Shown here: piece by piece, positions 51,744 to 61,600 of the stretch
Position numbering within the stretch: the stretch's first letter is position 1
How the letters are laid out: the number at the start of each line of letters is the position of its first letter
Assembly: GCA_016283095.1 (NCBI GenBank)
Contig: JAEEMG010000004.1
Span: 1 to 64,000 of the forward strand
Reading direction: 5' to 3'
Origin: Paludibacteraceae bacterium
Lineage (GTDB): Bacteria > Bacteroidota > Bacteroidia > Bacteroidales > Paludibacteraceae
Length of the DNA stretch: 64,000 nucleotides
Program-made: the position numbers and the translations under genes
Notes under the pieces: model-generated
The model's input: the letters and a program-made list of their open reading frames with translations, nothing else
What the model was told of the DNA's origin: nothing
The model's database searches: none

Positions 51744-52772
51744 TTAATCAAATAATGTAAGTTGTGCGCCATCACGTTTTCTGCCAAGATGGTTGTAAGC
51801 CAACTCTGTAGCCTCTCTTCCGCGTGGTGTACGTTTCAAGAATCCCTCCTTGATAAGGAATGGCTCATACACTTCCTCGATCGTGCCGGCATCCTCTCCG
51901 ATTGCGGTGGCGATAGTGGAAAGTCCGACCGGTCCACCCTTGAATTTGTCGATGAGAATGGCAAGAATCTTAGTATCTGTCTCATCCAAGCCATATTGAT
52001 CGATATTAAGTGCACGCAATGCCTCACTTGCGATTTTAGTGTCGATCACACCATTTCCTTTCACCTGAGCGAAGTCTCGCACACGTCGCAAAATAGCATT
52101 CGCGATACGTGGAGTGCCACGGCTGCGGCTTGCTATCTCTCCTGCCGCCTCCACATCACAAGGAGTATAGAGTTTCGAAGCTGAACGGCATATAATCTTA
52201 GTAAGGACATCCTTATCGTAGTATTCAAGATGGCAGTTGATACCGAAACGTGCTCTCAACGGACTTGTAAGCAATCCGCTTCTTGTTGTCGCTCCGACGA
52301 GGGTGAATGGATTCAACGGTATCTGCAATGCTCTTGCATTCGGTCCTTTGTCTATCATAAGGTCGATGCGGAAATCTTCCATCGCAGAATAAAGGAATTC
52401 CTCAATCACAGGCTTCAAACGATGAATTTCGTCGATGAAAAGGACCTGATTTGGTTCCAAACCAGTCAAAAGTCCAGCCAAATCCAAAGGTTTGTCGAGC
52501 ACAGGGGCAGAGATAAGTTTGAACCCTACGCCCATCTCATTTGCAAGAATATTGGCAAGAGTTGTCTTACCCAAACCGGGAGGGCCATAAAGCAACGTAT
52601 GATCGAGCGGCTCGCCACGCATCTTAGCTGCCGCCACAAACACCTTCAGATTCTCAAGAATCTTCTGTTGACCAGTAAAATCCTCGAAAGAAAGGGGGCG
52701 TAACGCGATCTCGTAGTCCTGTTCACGCTCTTCAGCAGCATTATGTATGTCTAGTTCTTCGATATCTTCCAT
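51744..52772 (-). CDS. ruvB: Holliday junction DNA helicase RuvB
   Basis: A 342-residue AAA+ motor of the RuvABC branch-migration complex. N-terminal [13 protein letters not shown], Walker [12 protein letters not shown] (about 65-75), Walker [10 protein letters not shown], sensor motif [18 protein letters not shown], and C-terminal winged helix ([21 protein letters not shown]). Length and start are standard. ruvA and ruvC are not adjacent. Starts 3 bases after the acyltransferase gene stop. Confidence 0.97.
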   Translation of the reverse strand: MEDIEELDIHNAAEEREQDYEIALRPLSFEDFTGQQKILENLKVFVAAAKMRGEPLDHTLLYGPPGLGKTTLANILANEMGVGFKLISAPVLDKPLDLAGLLTGLEPNQVLFIDEIHRLKPVIEEFLYSAMEDFRIDLMIDKGPNARALQIPLNPFTLVGATTRSGLLTSPLRARFGINCHLEYYDKDVLTKIICRSASKLYTPCDVEAAGEIASRSRGTPRIANAILRRVRDFAQVKGNGVIDTKIASEALRALNIDQYGLDETDTKILAILIDKFKGGPVGLSTIATAIGEDAGTIEEVYEPFLIKEGFLKRTPRGREATELAYNHLGRKRDGAQLTLFD

Positions 52773-52775
52773 TGC

Positions 52776-54125
52776 TTAAATAGACGGTACAATTTGTCTT
52801 AAAATCTCTACCACTTTATCAGCGGCCTTACCCTTGCCTGCGATAGTCTGTATTCTCGATTTCACATACTGGAATCTCCATTTGTATCTCACTAGGAAAT
52901 TAAACGAGAATGGCAGTGACAATAGCCAACAAACAGTGAAAACTATAAAAGACAATGTATCCGCAAAATAACCGGGCATGAATATCGCATACAATATTAT
53001 ATATAGCAGATATATAAACGGCAGGATCAAATATACGAATCCAAGCAACAAGCTGGCTTCAAATCCTGTATTGTGTGCCAGTTTGTATGCCACACCCTTA
53101 AACAACAGATATGGGAATCCATTGAAAGCGGCAGCATAAAGAGCAAGAGGCGAAGATCCTATCAAATATAAAATAGACGTGATCAATTTGGAATCAACCT
53201 TATGTGGTTCCTCGTAAGCACGTGCATAAAGTTCCACCATATTGCTGTCTCCAAGCCAATTCTTCACAGCCGACTCCAATTCTGGTATAAGAGGATGGTT
53301 GTTCACCACTGCCTCGTCAAGTTGAGTAGAGATTCTCTGACGCACCTCCAGACGGTTGGTCTCATTGTCATCCCAATCCTTAGATTCAAGCATCTCCTCT
53401 GCGTATGCGTAAGACGATGCGTAAATAGTGTCATAGTATTTCTCTGAAACGATATGGTGAATCAACGGCTTCATACGGCTGTACAATTCGTCTCTCACCT
53501 TATTCTGAGTCACAGCCTCGTTGGCAAGATAATCCTGATAATAGTCTGCGATACGGATTGGTTTACCAAAGTTGATCACCAAATGATAACCGCTGTGGTC
53601 ATAGTGTCCGTAATCAATACCAGTCGGCACGATAAGTATCGACTCTCCTTCTGGCTTTTGCTTTTGAGCGGCGAAAGCAATACGGAACATTCCCTTTACC
53701 AATGGGCGGAGACGACGATGCTCATCCTGGCCTCCCTCTGGCATAAGGCAAAAATATTCATTGTGGGCAAGCACTTTGACCGCCTGCTCAAAACTTTCCT
53801 CATTCTTCTTCAGATTGCTATAGCCGTCGCGCATACGGTAAGCAGGCATGATTTTGAAGAAGTTCAACGCCTTGGCCACCAGTTTATTACCGAAGATGGA
53901 AGCCTTGGCCAAAAAAACAATAGGTGCAGGCGACGACCACAACAATGCCATCGCATCAATAAACGCGTTCTGATGGTTTGGCGCAAAAATCACCGACGCG
54001 TTTTCAGGAATAACCTTCTCGTTATTCACCTCCGTCGACGAAAACCATCTGCTGTATATTGTGTTACTGTAGACTCTCAAGAATTTATAGAAAAAGGGAG
54101 TCTGATACATCTCTGCCATAATCAA
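52776..54125 (-). CDS. PlsC-like lysophospholipid acyltransferase with C-terminal membrane domain
   Basis: A 449-residue protein. Acyltransferase domain (about 20-260) with the block-I motif NHQNAFIDA (H-X5-D in place of the usual H-X4-D, as is common in Bacteroidota homologues), block II around KNEESFEQ, and block III LMPEGGQDEHRRLRP. The C-terminal about 310-430 contains three or four membrane helices. Likely acylates glycerol-3-phosphate or another lipid precursor in the inner membrane; substrate uncertain. Sits between the antiporter (9 bases) and ruvB (3 bases). Confidence 0.82.
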   Translation of the reverse strand: MIMAEMYQTPFFYKFLRVYSNTIYSRWFSSTEVNNEKVIPENASVIFAPNHQNAFIDAMALLWSSPAPIVFLAKASIFGNKLVAKALNFFKIMPAYRMRDGYSNLKKNEESFEQAVKVLAHNEYFCLMPEGGQDEHRRLRPLVKGMFRIAFAAQKQKPEGESILIVPTGIDYGHYDHSGYHLVINFGKPIRIADYYQDYLANEAVTQNKVRDELYSRMKPLIHHIVSEKYYDTIYASSYAYAEEMLESKDWDDNETNRLEVRQRISTQLDEAVVNNHPLIPELESAVKNWLGDSNMVELYARAYEEPHKVDSKLITSILYLIGSSPLALYAAAFNGFPYLLFKGVAYKLAHNTGFEASLLLGFVYLILPFIYLLYIILYAIFMPGYFADTLSFIVFTVCWLLSLPFSFNFLVRYKWRFQYVKSRIQTIAGKGKAADKVVEILRQIVPSI

Positions 54126-54134
54126 TCCTAATAA

Positions 54135-56276
54135 TTAAGAAATTTCCTTATCCGCAGGCGACGAGAATTGCTCCGGATAAAGTATGATAAAACTATTGTC
54201 TGCAAAATAACGGCCTAATTGCTGCGGTAATTTTTCAAACGCAGGCAAGTAGGAATCATTGTTTTTTCTTGACGACACAATCACCAAAAGGTTGTCTGCC
54301 TCCAATTCACGTGTGAGGATCAGGAACTCATCCCAATCGTCAAGAACTTCATATTGAGTCGGCACTCCAAACTTATTTCTGCTTGCAAGTTCTTTGATCT
54401 GCACAAGAGTGTCATTAGAAGCGAAGAACTTGGCTGAAGCTCCGATCTGTTTACATATATTCTTTACTCTGTCGTACCACTTCACAAATCCGATCTCAAA
54501 CTCTGCTTTCGGCGGAACAGCCACAACAACTCTACGAATTGTGCTCAACGGTTGCACCGCTTTGACTACCATAACCATCTGGTTGGTCATCTGAAGCAAT
54601 TTTTCCGTCTTTTCACCGAAGAAAGAATCTGTGAATGCCGTTTTATGATGAAGTCCTAATACGATATCTGTGATATTATTTTCTTTTATTGTATGAATCA
54701 TACCCATCGCCACATTCGCGTCATATCTGGAAATCATCTTCACAGAGTTGTCCGTAGCGGATGCGATACGTGCCGCCCTTTCAAGCAGTTTACGACCATA
54801 ATCCATTCCATTGTTTGGCGCATCATTTGCGACGTGGAGGGCATAAAGAGGTTCTTTCGACTTTTTTGCTTTAAGAATCACAGCAAGTTCCATCAGTCTC
54901 ACCAAATTATCCGGATGATAAAGAGGAACCAAGATTCTGTCTGCCTGCTGAGCTTTAGCGATCTTCTCATCAATAGTTTCCGACTCGGTTGAAATCTTCT
55001 TCGACATACGTTCTGTCACCGTTGACGAAATGACACAAGTGACAAGGATCATTATGACCGTACCATTAAGAATATCATTACTGAAAATACGAATCAACGA
55101 ACCATCATCAGCAAACTTGATAACTGTGTCATAACCGATTTTCACAGCTGCCAACGTCGCAGCAGCCTGAGCTGTACTCAATCCGAAAATAAGGTTTCCC
55201 TCCACCTTCTTAAGATTAAACGTACGCTGTGTGATCATAGCTGCCAAATATTTCGACAAATTCGAAACGATACACATCACAACAGCCACGATAAGAGTGT
55301 TAGGACCGGCAAACACCGCCCTTAAATCGATAAGCATTCCCACTCCTATCAAAAAGAACGGAATGAAAATCGCATTACCCACAAACTCCAATCTGTTCAT
55401 CAAAGGTGAGATTCTCGGGATAAGAGAGCTTATCGCTATTCCCACCAAGAAAGCTCCGATAATCGCCTCAAGACCAGCAAGTTGAGCGATATATCCGCCT
55501 AAGAAGACAAGAGCCAACACAAAAATGTACTGACCTACACTGTCACTTACACGTTTGAAAAACAGACTTGCAAGACGAGGGAAAATGAATACAATGATAA
55601 AAAGGAATATACATATAGCTATTCCCATGCGAACCCAGAAGAAACTGTTGATCTGGCCTTTCGCCATACCGACAATCACCGCCAACACCAACAAAGACAA
55701 AGTAGTGGCGATCATCGTTCCTCCGATAGTTATACTGATGCTACGGTTTTTGTTGACTCCGTATTTGCTGACAATCGGATAGGAGATCAACGTGTGCGAC
55801 GCATACATACTGGCAAGCAAAAGTGATGCCACCAACAGATAGTATTGCGACGTCATTTCCGACGCTTCCGTGACAGTAGCGTCGTAAGGCACCTCATGGT
55901 GAGGGATATATTGAAGCAAAAAATAGCTGCTCAACGTACCGATTACCATCGGCAAAATAAAGGTTATTCCGCCAAAGAAAACTCCCGCCTTACGGTTTTT
56001 CTTAAAGTCGGTAATATCCATTTCAATACCAGCCAAGAACATGATGTACACCATGCCGACGGTGCCATAAAGTTCAAAACTGGAATCTCGAGTCAACACT
56101 CCTATTCCATGTTCACCCAAGATTATTCCTGCCAGAATCATGACAATGATATTCGGCAGTTTTAACTTCTCCGATACAAACGGAGCTAGAAGAATCACGA
56201 AGAGTACGAGCGAGAATATGAGTACCGGATTGGTTACCGGCAAACTCATACCTATATGACTGAATATTGTATCCAT
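54135..56276 (-). CDS. CPA2 cation:proton antiporter with C-terminal universal-stress-like domains
   Basis: A 713-residue inner-membrane transporter. Residues about 12-425 form a Na+/H+ exchanger (KefB/CPA2) core with twelve or so helices (PNIIVMILAGIILGEHGIGVL; GLEAIIGAFLVGIAISSLIP; FIPFFLIGVGMLIDL). Residues about 455-700 are cytoplasmic and resemble two Usp-type nucleotide-binding domains (RILVPLYHPDNL; ITDIVLGLHHKTAFTDSFFGEKTEKLL). Exchanges H+ for Na+ or K+, with the tail presumably regulatory. In the same tight run as the lipoproteins upstream (18 bases). Confidence 0.9.
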   Translation of the reverse strand: MDTIFSHIGMSLPVTNPVLIFSLVLFVILLAPFVSEKLKLPNIIVMILAGIILGEHGIGVLTRDSSFELYGTVGMVYIMFLAGIEMDITDFKKNRKAGVFFGGITFILPMVIGTLSSYFLLQYIPHHEVPYDATVTEASEMTSQYYLLVASLLLASMYASHTLISYPIVSKYGVNKNRSISITIGGTMIATTLSLLVLAVIVGMAKGQINSFFWVRMGIAICIFLFIIVFIFPRLASLFFKRVSDSVGQYIFVLALVFLGGYIAQLAGLEAIIGAFLVGIAISSLIPRISPLMNRLEFVGNAIFIPFFLIGVGMLIDLRAVFAGPNTLIVAVVMCIVSNLSKYLAAMITQRTFNLKKVEGNLIFGLSTAQAAATLAAVKIGYDTVIKFADDGSLIRIFSNDILNGTVIMILVTCVISSTVTERMSKKISTESETIDEKIAKAQQADRILVPLYHPDNLVRLMELAVILKAKKSKEPLYALHVANDAPNNGMDYGRKLLERAARIASATDNSVKMISRYDANVAMGMIHTIKENNITDIVLGLHHKTAFTDSFFGEKTEKLLQMTNQMVMVVKAVQPLSTIRRVVVAVPPKAEFEIGFVKWYDRVKNICKQIGASAKFFASNDTLVQIKELASRNKFGVPTQYEVLDDWDEFLILTRELEADNLLVIVSSRKNNDSYLPAFEKLPQQLGRYFADNSFIILYPEQFSSPADKEIS

Positions 56277-56294
56277 CGCTCGATCTTACAATTA

Positions 56295-56837
56295 TTACTT
56301 CTTCAAGCTATATCCATATACAGTTATGCCACTAAGAGCAAAACCTAACTTTCTAGGATCTGGATTTTCTGGATTATACTTGCCTGGCAATGCCGCATTC
56401 TCAAATACGACAATCAAACGCGCAGAACCATCTGCACCAAGGTTTTCCTTTGGCACATTCACATAAACAGAGTTGTTTCCAGTTGTAGAAATGTGAGCCA
56501 CACGCTCTCCGTTCACCTCTACGTTAAACACAAAAGGAATATTATCTGGAGTGACTACTCTGTCGATATCCAATCTAGCTGTAATCTCTGCCATAGGAGC
56601 CGCCATCAAATCAATGATGACAGTATCACCGTTCGACCAGCGTCCAAAATCCTCTTTACTGCAAAAACCATAAATATCACAACCAGGATTTTCCTGACGG
56701 AAGTCATAGTAAGAGTACAAATAATTTACATTTGACCCATTATCATTAATCGCATCTGAAGATGCTTTATCTCCATTTGAGGAACAGCAGCACAAAGCGA
56801 AAACCATTCCCAAAACATACATGATACGTTTCATCAT
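56295..56837 (-). CDS. Lipoprotein of unknown function (paralogue 2)
   Basis: A 180-residue lipoprotein with a lipobox near residue 16-18 (VFALCCCSS). After a short Ser/Asp/Asn linker comes a beta-rich domain with YYDFRQENPGCDIYGFCSKEDFGRWSNGD and a final LSGITVYGYSLKK. It is clearly a paralogue of the next gene upstream. The EDFGRWS region recalls C-terminal sugar-binding beta-sandwiches attached to some membrane glycosyltransferases, but I cannot name the family. 29 bases from its paralogue, 18 bases before the antiporter gene. Confidence 0.7.
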   Translation of the reverse strand: MMKRIMYVLGMVFALCCCSSNGDKASSDAINDNGSNVNYLYSYYDFRQENPGCDIYGFCSKEDFGRWSNGDTVIIDLMAAPMAEITARLDIDRVVTPDNIPFVFNVEVNGERVAHISTTGNNSVYVNVPKENLGADGSARLIVVFENAALPGKYNPENPDPRKLGFALSGITVYGYSLKK

Positions 56838-56866
56838 TCTCTTATTTATATATGTAATACATTAAA

Positions 56867-57448
56867 TCAATCTTCAGATTCCTCTTCTTCATCTAATCCT
56901 TCCAAAGAATAACCAAAAATAGTTATGTCAGATATTGCAAGTCCAAGAAGACGAATATCTTTTTTCTCTGGATCCACATCAATAGGTCTTTGAGCATTCT
57001 TCATCTTCAATCCTAAAGTGAGTGTTTCACTATCACTTATGGCCTCAGAAGGGACGTTGATATAAATCACTCCATGATAAGTCTCACCAGAACCTACATA
57101 CTTGCCATTGGCATAAGCGTTATATTTAGCAGGCTCATTGGCAGGTCCTGTCAAAAAGACATTTATTCTTAATGTCAAATCCGAATTAGTGACAATATTG
57201 TCAAATGTAATATTACAAGAGTCTACCTCCGACCAGCGTCCGAAATCCTCCAATCCAGAAAATCCAGAAATCTTACATCCAGGATCTTCCTCCTTGAAAT
57301 CATAATAAGAAACGGATGTCGTTACATTACCTAATCCGCCAACGAATCCCGTCGCAACCATTCTATTCTCCTCTTCTTCAACAGAACCAGAAGAGCAGCC
57401 ACATAGCATAGCGACCATTCCTAACGCATAGAAAAAATTCTTTTTCAT
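56867..57448 (-). CDS. Lipoprotein of unknown function (paralogue 1)
   Basis: A 193-residue lipoprotein with lipobox AMLCGCSSG, acidic linker, and the same beta domain as the preceding entry: SYYDFKEEDPGCKISGFSGLEDFGRWSEVD and LAISDITIFGYSLEGLDEEEESED. The acidic C-terminal tail is unique to this copy. Follows glnS by 18 bases. Confidence 0.7.
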   Translation of the reverse strand: MKKNFFYALGMVAMLCGCSSGSVEEEENRMVATGFVGGLGNVTTSVSYYDFKEEDPGCKISGFSGLEDFGRWSEVDSCNITFDNIVTNSDLTLRINVFLTGPANEPAKYNAYANGKYVGSGETYHGVIYINVPSEAISDSETLTLGLKMKNAQRPIDVDPEKKDIRLLGLAISDITIFGYSLEGLDEEEESED

Positions 57449-57466
57449 GATGTTGTTATTGTAGTT

Positions 57467-59233
57467 TTATTTCTTCATCTCTTTTGCCCAACTATCTTTC
57501 AGTCCGACGGTGCGGTTGAACACCAAGTGATCTGCTGTAGATGTCTTGTCCACAGTAAAATAGCCGATACGTTGGAACTGCAAGTAGTCTAGTGGTTTGC
57601 TACCTGCCAAGTACTTCTCGACATAACAGTTAGTCAAAACCTTCAATGAATCAGGGTTAAGTATTTCACGCATTGCGTCGATAGCCTCACACTGTTTCTC
57701 TTCCTTGATACGAGCCAACTCATCACGAGGATTCTCAACCTTCCAAAGTCTGTCGTACAGACGAACCTCAGCTTTGATCGCATGCGCGCAGCTTACCCAA
57801 TGGATTGTCTTTCCTTTGATCTTCATATTGCAGTTTGCCTCTCCTGTCTTTGTCTCAGGGATAAACTCTGCATGAATCTCTACGATATTTCCGTCAGCAT
57901 CCTTCACAATGCACTCCGCAGGATTCTCACTACACTTGATAATGTAGGCATTCTTCAAGCGGACCTCCTTGCCAGGGCCAAGACGGAAGAATTTTGCTGG
58001 AGCATCCTCCATAAAATCGTCACGCTCAATCCATAGTTCACGACTGAATTCAACCTTGTGTGTGGCTGAATTCTCGTCTTCAGGATTATTGATAGCATCA
58101 AGCTCCTCAACCTTTCCTTCCGGATAGTTGGTGATGACCAACTTGATTGGATCAAGCACTGCAGCCACACGTGTAGCACGCTTGTTCAAATCATCACGCA
58201 CCGCACTCTCTAGCAATGAGAACTCATTAAGAGCGTCATAAGTGGTGTAACCGATCTTGTTGATGAAATTATGGATGCTCTCTGGTGAATATCCACGTCT
58301 TCTGAATCCACATATAGTAGGCATACGAGGATCATCCCAATCCTCAACGACATGCTCCTTAACCAATGTCAGAAGATTACGCTTCGACATCAAAGTGTAG
58401 TTCAGATTAAGTTTGTTGAACTCGTACTGACGAGGACGGTTATCGTCAAGATCCTTACCCTCTTTCAACCAATCAATAAACAAATCATATAGTGGACGGT
58501 GAGGCACAAACTCAAGCGTACACAATGAGTGAGTCACACCCTCAAAATAGTCGCTCTGTCCATGAGCGAAATCATACATAGGATACACCTTCCACTTCCA
58601 ACCTGTACGGTGATGCGGATGAGTAGTGATGATACGATATATGATCGGATCACGGAAATGCATGTTTGAGCTAGCCATGTCGATCTTAGCTCGAAGAACC
58701 ATTTTTCCATCCTCAATCATTCCGTCTGTCATTTCCTGGAAAAGACGAAGGTTTTCCTCGATTGGTCGGTTTCTGTATGGGCTTTCCGTTCCTGCCACTG
58801 TAGGAGTACCTTTCTGTGCGGCGATCTCTTCTGGAGTCTGCTCATCAACGTAAGCCTTTCCCTCCTTGATCAACGTCACTGCAAGATCCCAAAGTTGCTG
58901 GAAATAGTCGGATGCGTAGTAGATGTTGCCCCACTCGAATCCCAACCATTTGATATCCTCCTTGATTGCCTCAACATATTCGTTGTCTTCCTTCACAGGA
59001 TTTGTATCGTCGAAACGGAGGTTACATACGCCATTGTATTTCTTGGCGATACCGAAATCCATGCAAATAGCTTTTGCATGTCCTATATGGAGATAGCCGT
59101 TTGGTTCAGGCGGGAAACGAGTCTGTACTTTTCCACCGTTTTTGCCGTTCGCCAAATCTTCCACCACCTTCTGCTCAATAAAATTAAGCACCTCTTTGGC
59201 TTCACTTTTTTCTATCTCTTGGTTTTCTGCCAT
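57467..59233 (-). CDS. glnS: Glutaminyl-tRNA synthetase
   Basis: A 588-residue class I aminoacyl-tRNA synthetase that charges tRNA-Gln. HIGH motif in PPEPNGYLHIGHAKA (H49-H52), KMSKS-type motif in LMSKRNL (about 285), IRRGYSPESI-type region (GFRRRGYSPESIHNF), and the anticodon-binding beta-barrels in the C-terminal third. GlnRS is present in Bacteroidota. First gene of the eight-gene run; a TATTTTTG -7 box lies about 43 bases upstream. Confidence 0.97.
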   Translation of the reverse strand: MAENQEIEKSEAKEVLNFIEQKVVEDLANGKNGGKVQTRFPPEPNGYLHIGHAKAICMDFGIAKKYNGVCNLRFDDTNPVKEDNEYVEAIKEDIKWLGFEWGNIYYASDYFQQLWDLAVTLIKEGKAYVDEQTPEEIAAQKGTPTVAGTESPYRNRPIEENLRLFQEMTDGMIEDGKMVLRAKIDMASSNMHFRDPIIYRIITTHPHHRTGWKWKVYPMYDFAHGQSDYFEGVTHSLCTLEFVPHRPLYDLFIDWLKEGKDLDDNRPRQYEFNKLNLNYTLMSKRNLLTLVKEHVVEDWDDPRMPTICGFRRRGYSPESIHNFINKIGYTTYDALNEFSLLESAVRDDLNKRATRVAAVLDPIKLVITNYPEGKVEELDAINNPEDENSATHKVEFSRELWIERDDFMEDAPAKFFRLGPGKEVRLKNAYIIKCSENPAECIVKDADGNIVEIHAEFIPETKTGEANCNMKIKGKTIHWVSCAHAIKAEVRLYDRLWKVENPRDELARIKEEKQCEAIDAMREILNPDSLKVLTNCYVEKYLAGSKPLDYLQFQRIGYFTVDKTSTADHLVFNRTVGLKDSWAKEMKK

Positions 59234-59275
59234 ATCATTAAATTTATTCTACTTCTAAAATTAGTGTATATGGTG

Positions 59276-59283
59276 CAAAAATA
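59276..59283 (-). promoter_or_regulatory. -7 box of the glnS promoter
   Basis: On the minus strand TATTTTTG followed by CACC, as at sulP; a TTTTG occurs about 12 bases further upstream, closer than usual, so the -33 box is uncertain. Confidence 0.45.
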
Positions 59284-59356
59284 GTTTTATTTTCTCAAAA
59301 CATCGATATATTTTCAGCCACTTTTCAATTTTGACCACGTACAGAGCCTAACAGAC

Positions 59357-60634
59357 TCAAAACTCATCTATTGTTTCTTCATTTTCCGGAAGCCATTTCA
59401 CAAACAATTTGTACGTGAAGAAAAGGTATGCGGAAGTGTGCAATATAAGAGTCAAGCCGAAATCCATATATGAGTTTTGGAATAAGTAGCGTCCATATTG
59501 TATACATGTCATCAACTGCAACACGCACGCTATGACAAACGCCGTACTCAGATTCTTCCTGTCCTTTGACCAGAATCTCTCAAAAAACAAAATGACAATC
59601 AATATTTCAGCCAAATATGCGTATCTCTCATGCATCGAAGGCAAAAACAATACACATGTCCAAACCACCCATGAAGCCACACTCATATAATTATCAGACT
59701 GCTTCATATCCACCTTTTTTCTCACAATAAACAGCAATCCAGCAAACAATATCATAAGCGTGATTATTATTGCCACAGGTCTCAAATAATCATAATTATC
59801 TCCAACCATGGCCCAGAAACTTGGATAGTTCAAATATACATAGTGATAAGCATCCGTCTGGTTAACATAAATGTCAACTAGCTTTGAAAAACGCAATCCC
59901 ATACATAGAGAAGGGATTGACAACAAAATGTCGACTAACGGCAAAAACAATAAGAACAAGATGCTGAAACCCTTTTCCCTAAAATATAAATAGAAGAAAA
60001 ATGGCAGGATAAATACAGTTTGAAGCTTAAAGGCAAATGCACAACCTAAGAACACAAACGAAAAGAAATAGTTCTTCCGATAGATCAAATATAAAGAAAG
60101 GACAACGAAAAAGACATAAATGGCGTCACATTGTCCCCATAAAGCAGAATTGAAAACCACAGTAGGAAGCAAAAGGACTACTCCATATGGCAAAACAAAT
60201 GTCAAATTCGAAACAGCATCCTTGAAAGAACGTGACGTGCCCGTTCTCTCTGAAGATATGTAGTAAACAAATTTTCCCGAATATATAGCAAGAAGGAAAT
60301 CGAAAATACAAGATAAAATCTTAAACAGATAAAGTGGCTTGACTTTTATATATGTCATCAGTGCAATTAAAAACTGATAAGGCACATTATAATCTCCTAT
60401 CGGCGATCTCAATGCCGCAAATCCCCTATGTGTCTTAAAATGCTCATACCATGGAGCAAGAGACCCTATGTAATCACCAGACTCATAATTTTTAGCAGAA
60501 AAGCGAATCCATATCGCCATTAAAGTAAACACACAAAATGCAATTAAGGCACCATTGTTCGTAATCTTCTCAATTATTCTTTTCTCCAACTCACGAGACG
60601 CACAAAGTGCATTCAATTTATCTGTAAATGCCAT
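59357..60634 (-). CDS. Polytopic membrane protein, GT-C glycosyltransferase-like
   Basis: A 425-residue inner-membrane protein with about ten helices. NSALWGQCDAIYVFFVVLSLYLIY and CVLFLPSMHERYAYLAEIL are hallmarks of GT-C lipid-linked-sugar transferases of the mannosyltransferase/DUF2029 type (W-G-Q-x-D and H-E-R-Y motifs; the candidate catalytic Asp in WIRFSAKNYESGDY). Probably transfers a sugar from a polyprenyl phosphate donor onto a periplasmic glycan. Monocistronic, with glnS downstream on the same strand and about 325 bases of spacer upstream. Confidence 0.78.
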   Translation of the reverse strand: MAFTDKLNALCASRELEKRIIEKITNNGALIAFCVFTLMAIWIRFSAKNYESGDYIGSLAPWYEHFKTHRGFAALRSPIGDYNVPYQFLIALMTYIKVKPLYLFKILSCIFDFLLAIYSGKFVYYISSERTGTSRSFKDAVSNLTFVLPYGVVLLLPTVVFNSALWGQCDAIYVFFVVLSLYLIYRKNYFFSFVFLGCAFAFKLQTVFILPFFFYLYFREKGFSILFLLFLPLVDILLSIPSLCMGLRFSKLVDIYVNQTDAYHYVYLNYPSFWAMVGDNYDYLRPVAIIITLMILFAGLLFIVRKKVDMKQSDNYMSVASWVVWTCVLFLPSMHERYAYLAEILIVILFFERFWSKDRKNLSTAFVIACVLQLMTCIQYGRYLFQNSYMDFGLTLILHTSAYLFFTYKLFVKWLPENEETIDEF

Positions 60635-60835
60635 AAATTATTTATAAATCAATTAACAACTTATTTTATCATTTTCCTTTCCGACAGGCAGCATTTTAGA
60701 ATCTTTCAAATTTTACCGAATAAACAATAAAAAACTTTGCCTAGCCTGCACAAAATTACTAAAAATTACCATTCGGCAATACAAAAATCATTCCCTTCTG
60801 ATTTATCAGTTTTGGATTTTCAATCTCAATAATTT

Positions 60836-60863
60836 TTTGTTAATATAAAAAGATGTATCTTTG
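60836..60863 (+). promoter_or_regulatory. Promoter of purE
   Basis: TTTG at 60836-60839 and TATCTTTG at 60856-60863, separated by 16 bases. The leader to 60960 is about 90 bases and contains the GTAGRG hairpin at 60891-60917. The rest of 60635-60835 is AT-rich spacer. Confidence 0.6.
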
Positions 60864-60890
60864 CAAAATGAGCGTGTTGTATGACGACAC

Positions 60891-60917
60891 GTAGAGACAC
60901 ACAAACAAATATGTGTC
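60891..60917 (+). repeat. GTAGRG-family hairpin in the purE leader
   Basis: GTAGAGACACA...TGTGTC with GACACA pairing with TGTGTC around a ten-base loop. A similar unit, GTAGAGACACACGG, follows purE at 61477. Confidence 0.6.
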
Positions 60918-60959
60918 AAAATAAACGAAGTGTTTGACATTTTTTGAAGGATAAGGATA

Positions 60960-61466
60960 ATGAATCCACAAGTAAGTATCATAATGGGCAGCACATCAGA
61001 CCTGCCTATAATGGAGAAAGCAGCAAAAATACTCGACGAGTTTGAGATTCCGTTCGAGATAAATGCCCTTTCTGCACACCGTACTCCATCTGAAGTAGAG
61101 AGTTTCGCAACAAACGCTGAATCACGTGGCATCAAGGTGATCATCGCAGCAGCTGGTATGGCAGCAGCACTGCCAGGTGTGATCGCAGCACAGACATCTG
61201 TTCCAGTAATTGGTGTTCCAATCGCGTCTACACTTGAGGGCATGGACGCTCTTCTTTCTATCGTCCAGATGCCTCCAGGAATTCCAGTGGCGACAGTCGG
61301 CATCAATGGAGCCATGAACGCAGGTATCCTTGCGGCACAGATGATCGCGTTGAGCGACAAGGCAGTGGCTGAAAAGGTCAAGGCCCACAAAGCTGGATTG
61401 AAGAATAAAATTGTGAAGGCTAACGAAGAGTTGGCAAAAGTGCAATTCAAATTCAAAACAAATTAA
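60960..61466 (+). CDS. purE: N5-carboxyaminoimidazole ribonucleotide mutase PurE
   Basis: A 168-residue class I PurE, which converts N5-CAIR to CAIR in purine synthesis. Motifs: SIIMGSTSDLPIMEKA (6-21), NALSAHRTP, AAGMAAALPGVIAAQT, GVPIASTLEGMDALLSIVQMP and ATVGINGAMNAGILAAQ. Start and length are standard. No other pur gene lies alongside. Confidence 0.96.
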   Translation: MNPQVSIIMGSTSDLPIMEKAAKILDEFEIPFEINALSAHRTPSEVESFATNAESRGIKVIIAAAGMAAALPGVIAAQTSVPVIGVPIASTLEGMDALLSIVQMPPGIPVATVGINGAMNAGILAAQMIALSDKAVAEKVKAHKAGLKNKIVKANEELAKVQFKFKTN

Positions 61467-61476
61467 TCAGACACAC

Positions 61477-61501
61477 GTAGAGACACACGGACGTGTGTGT
61501 C
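61477..61501 (+). repeat. GTAGRG-family hairpin after purE
   Basis: GTAGAGACACAC-GGAC-GTGTGTGTC hairpin 10 bases after the purE stop; may act as a weak transcript end. Similar to the unit in the purE leader. Confidence 0.6.
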
Positions 61502-61600
61502 ATTCTATAACATACCTGTAATAATTAAGATGTATGTGCATTCTATCCAGCGTGTGACAAGATTAATCAAAACATCAAAAGAATTAAAGATTTTTCAGAT

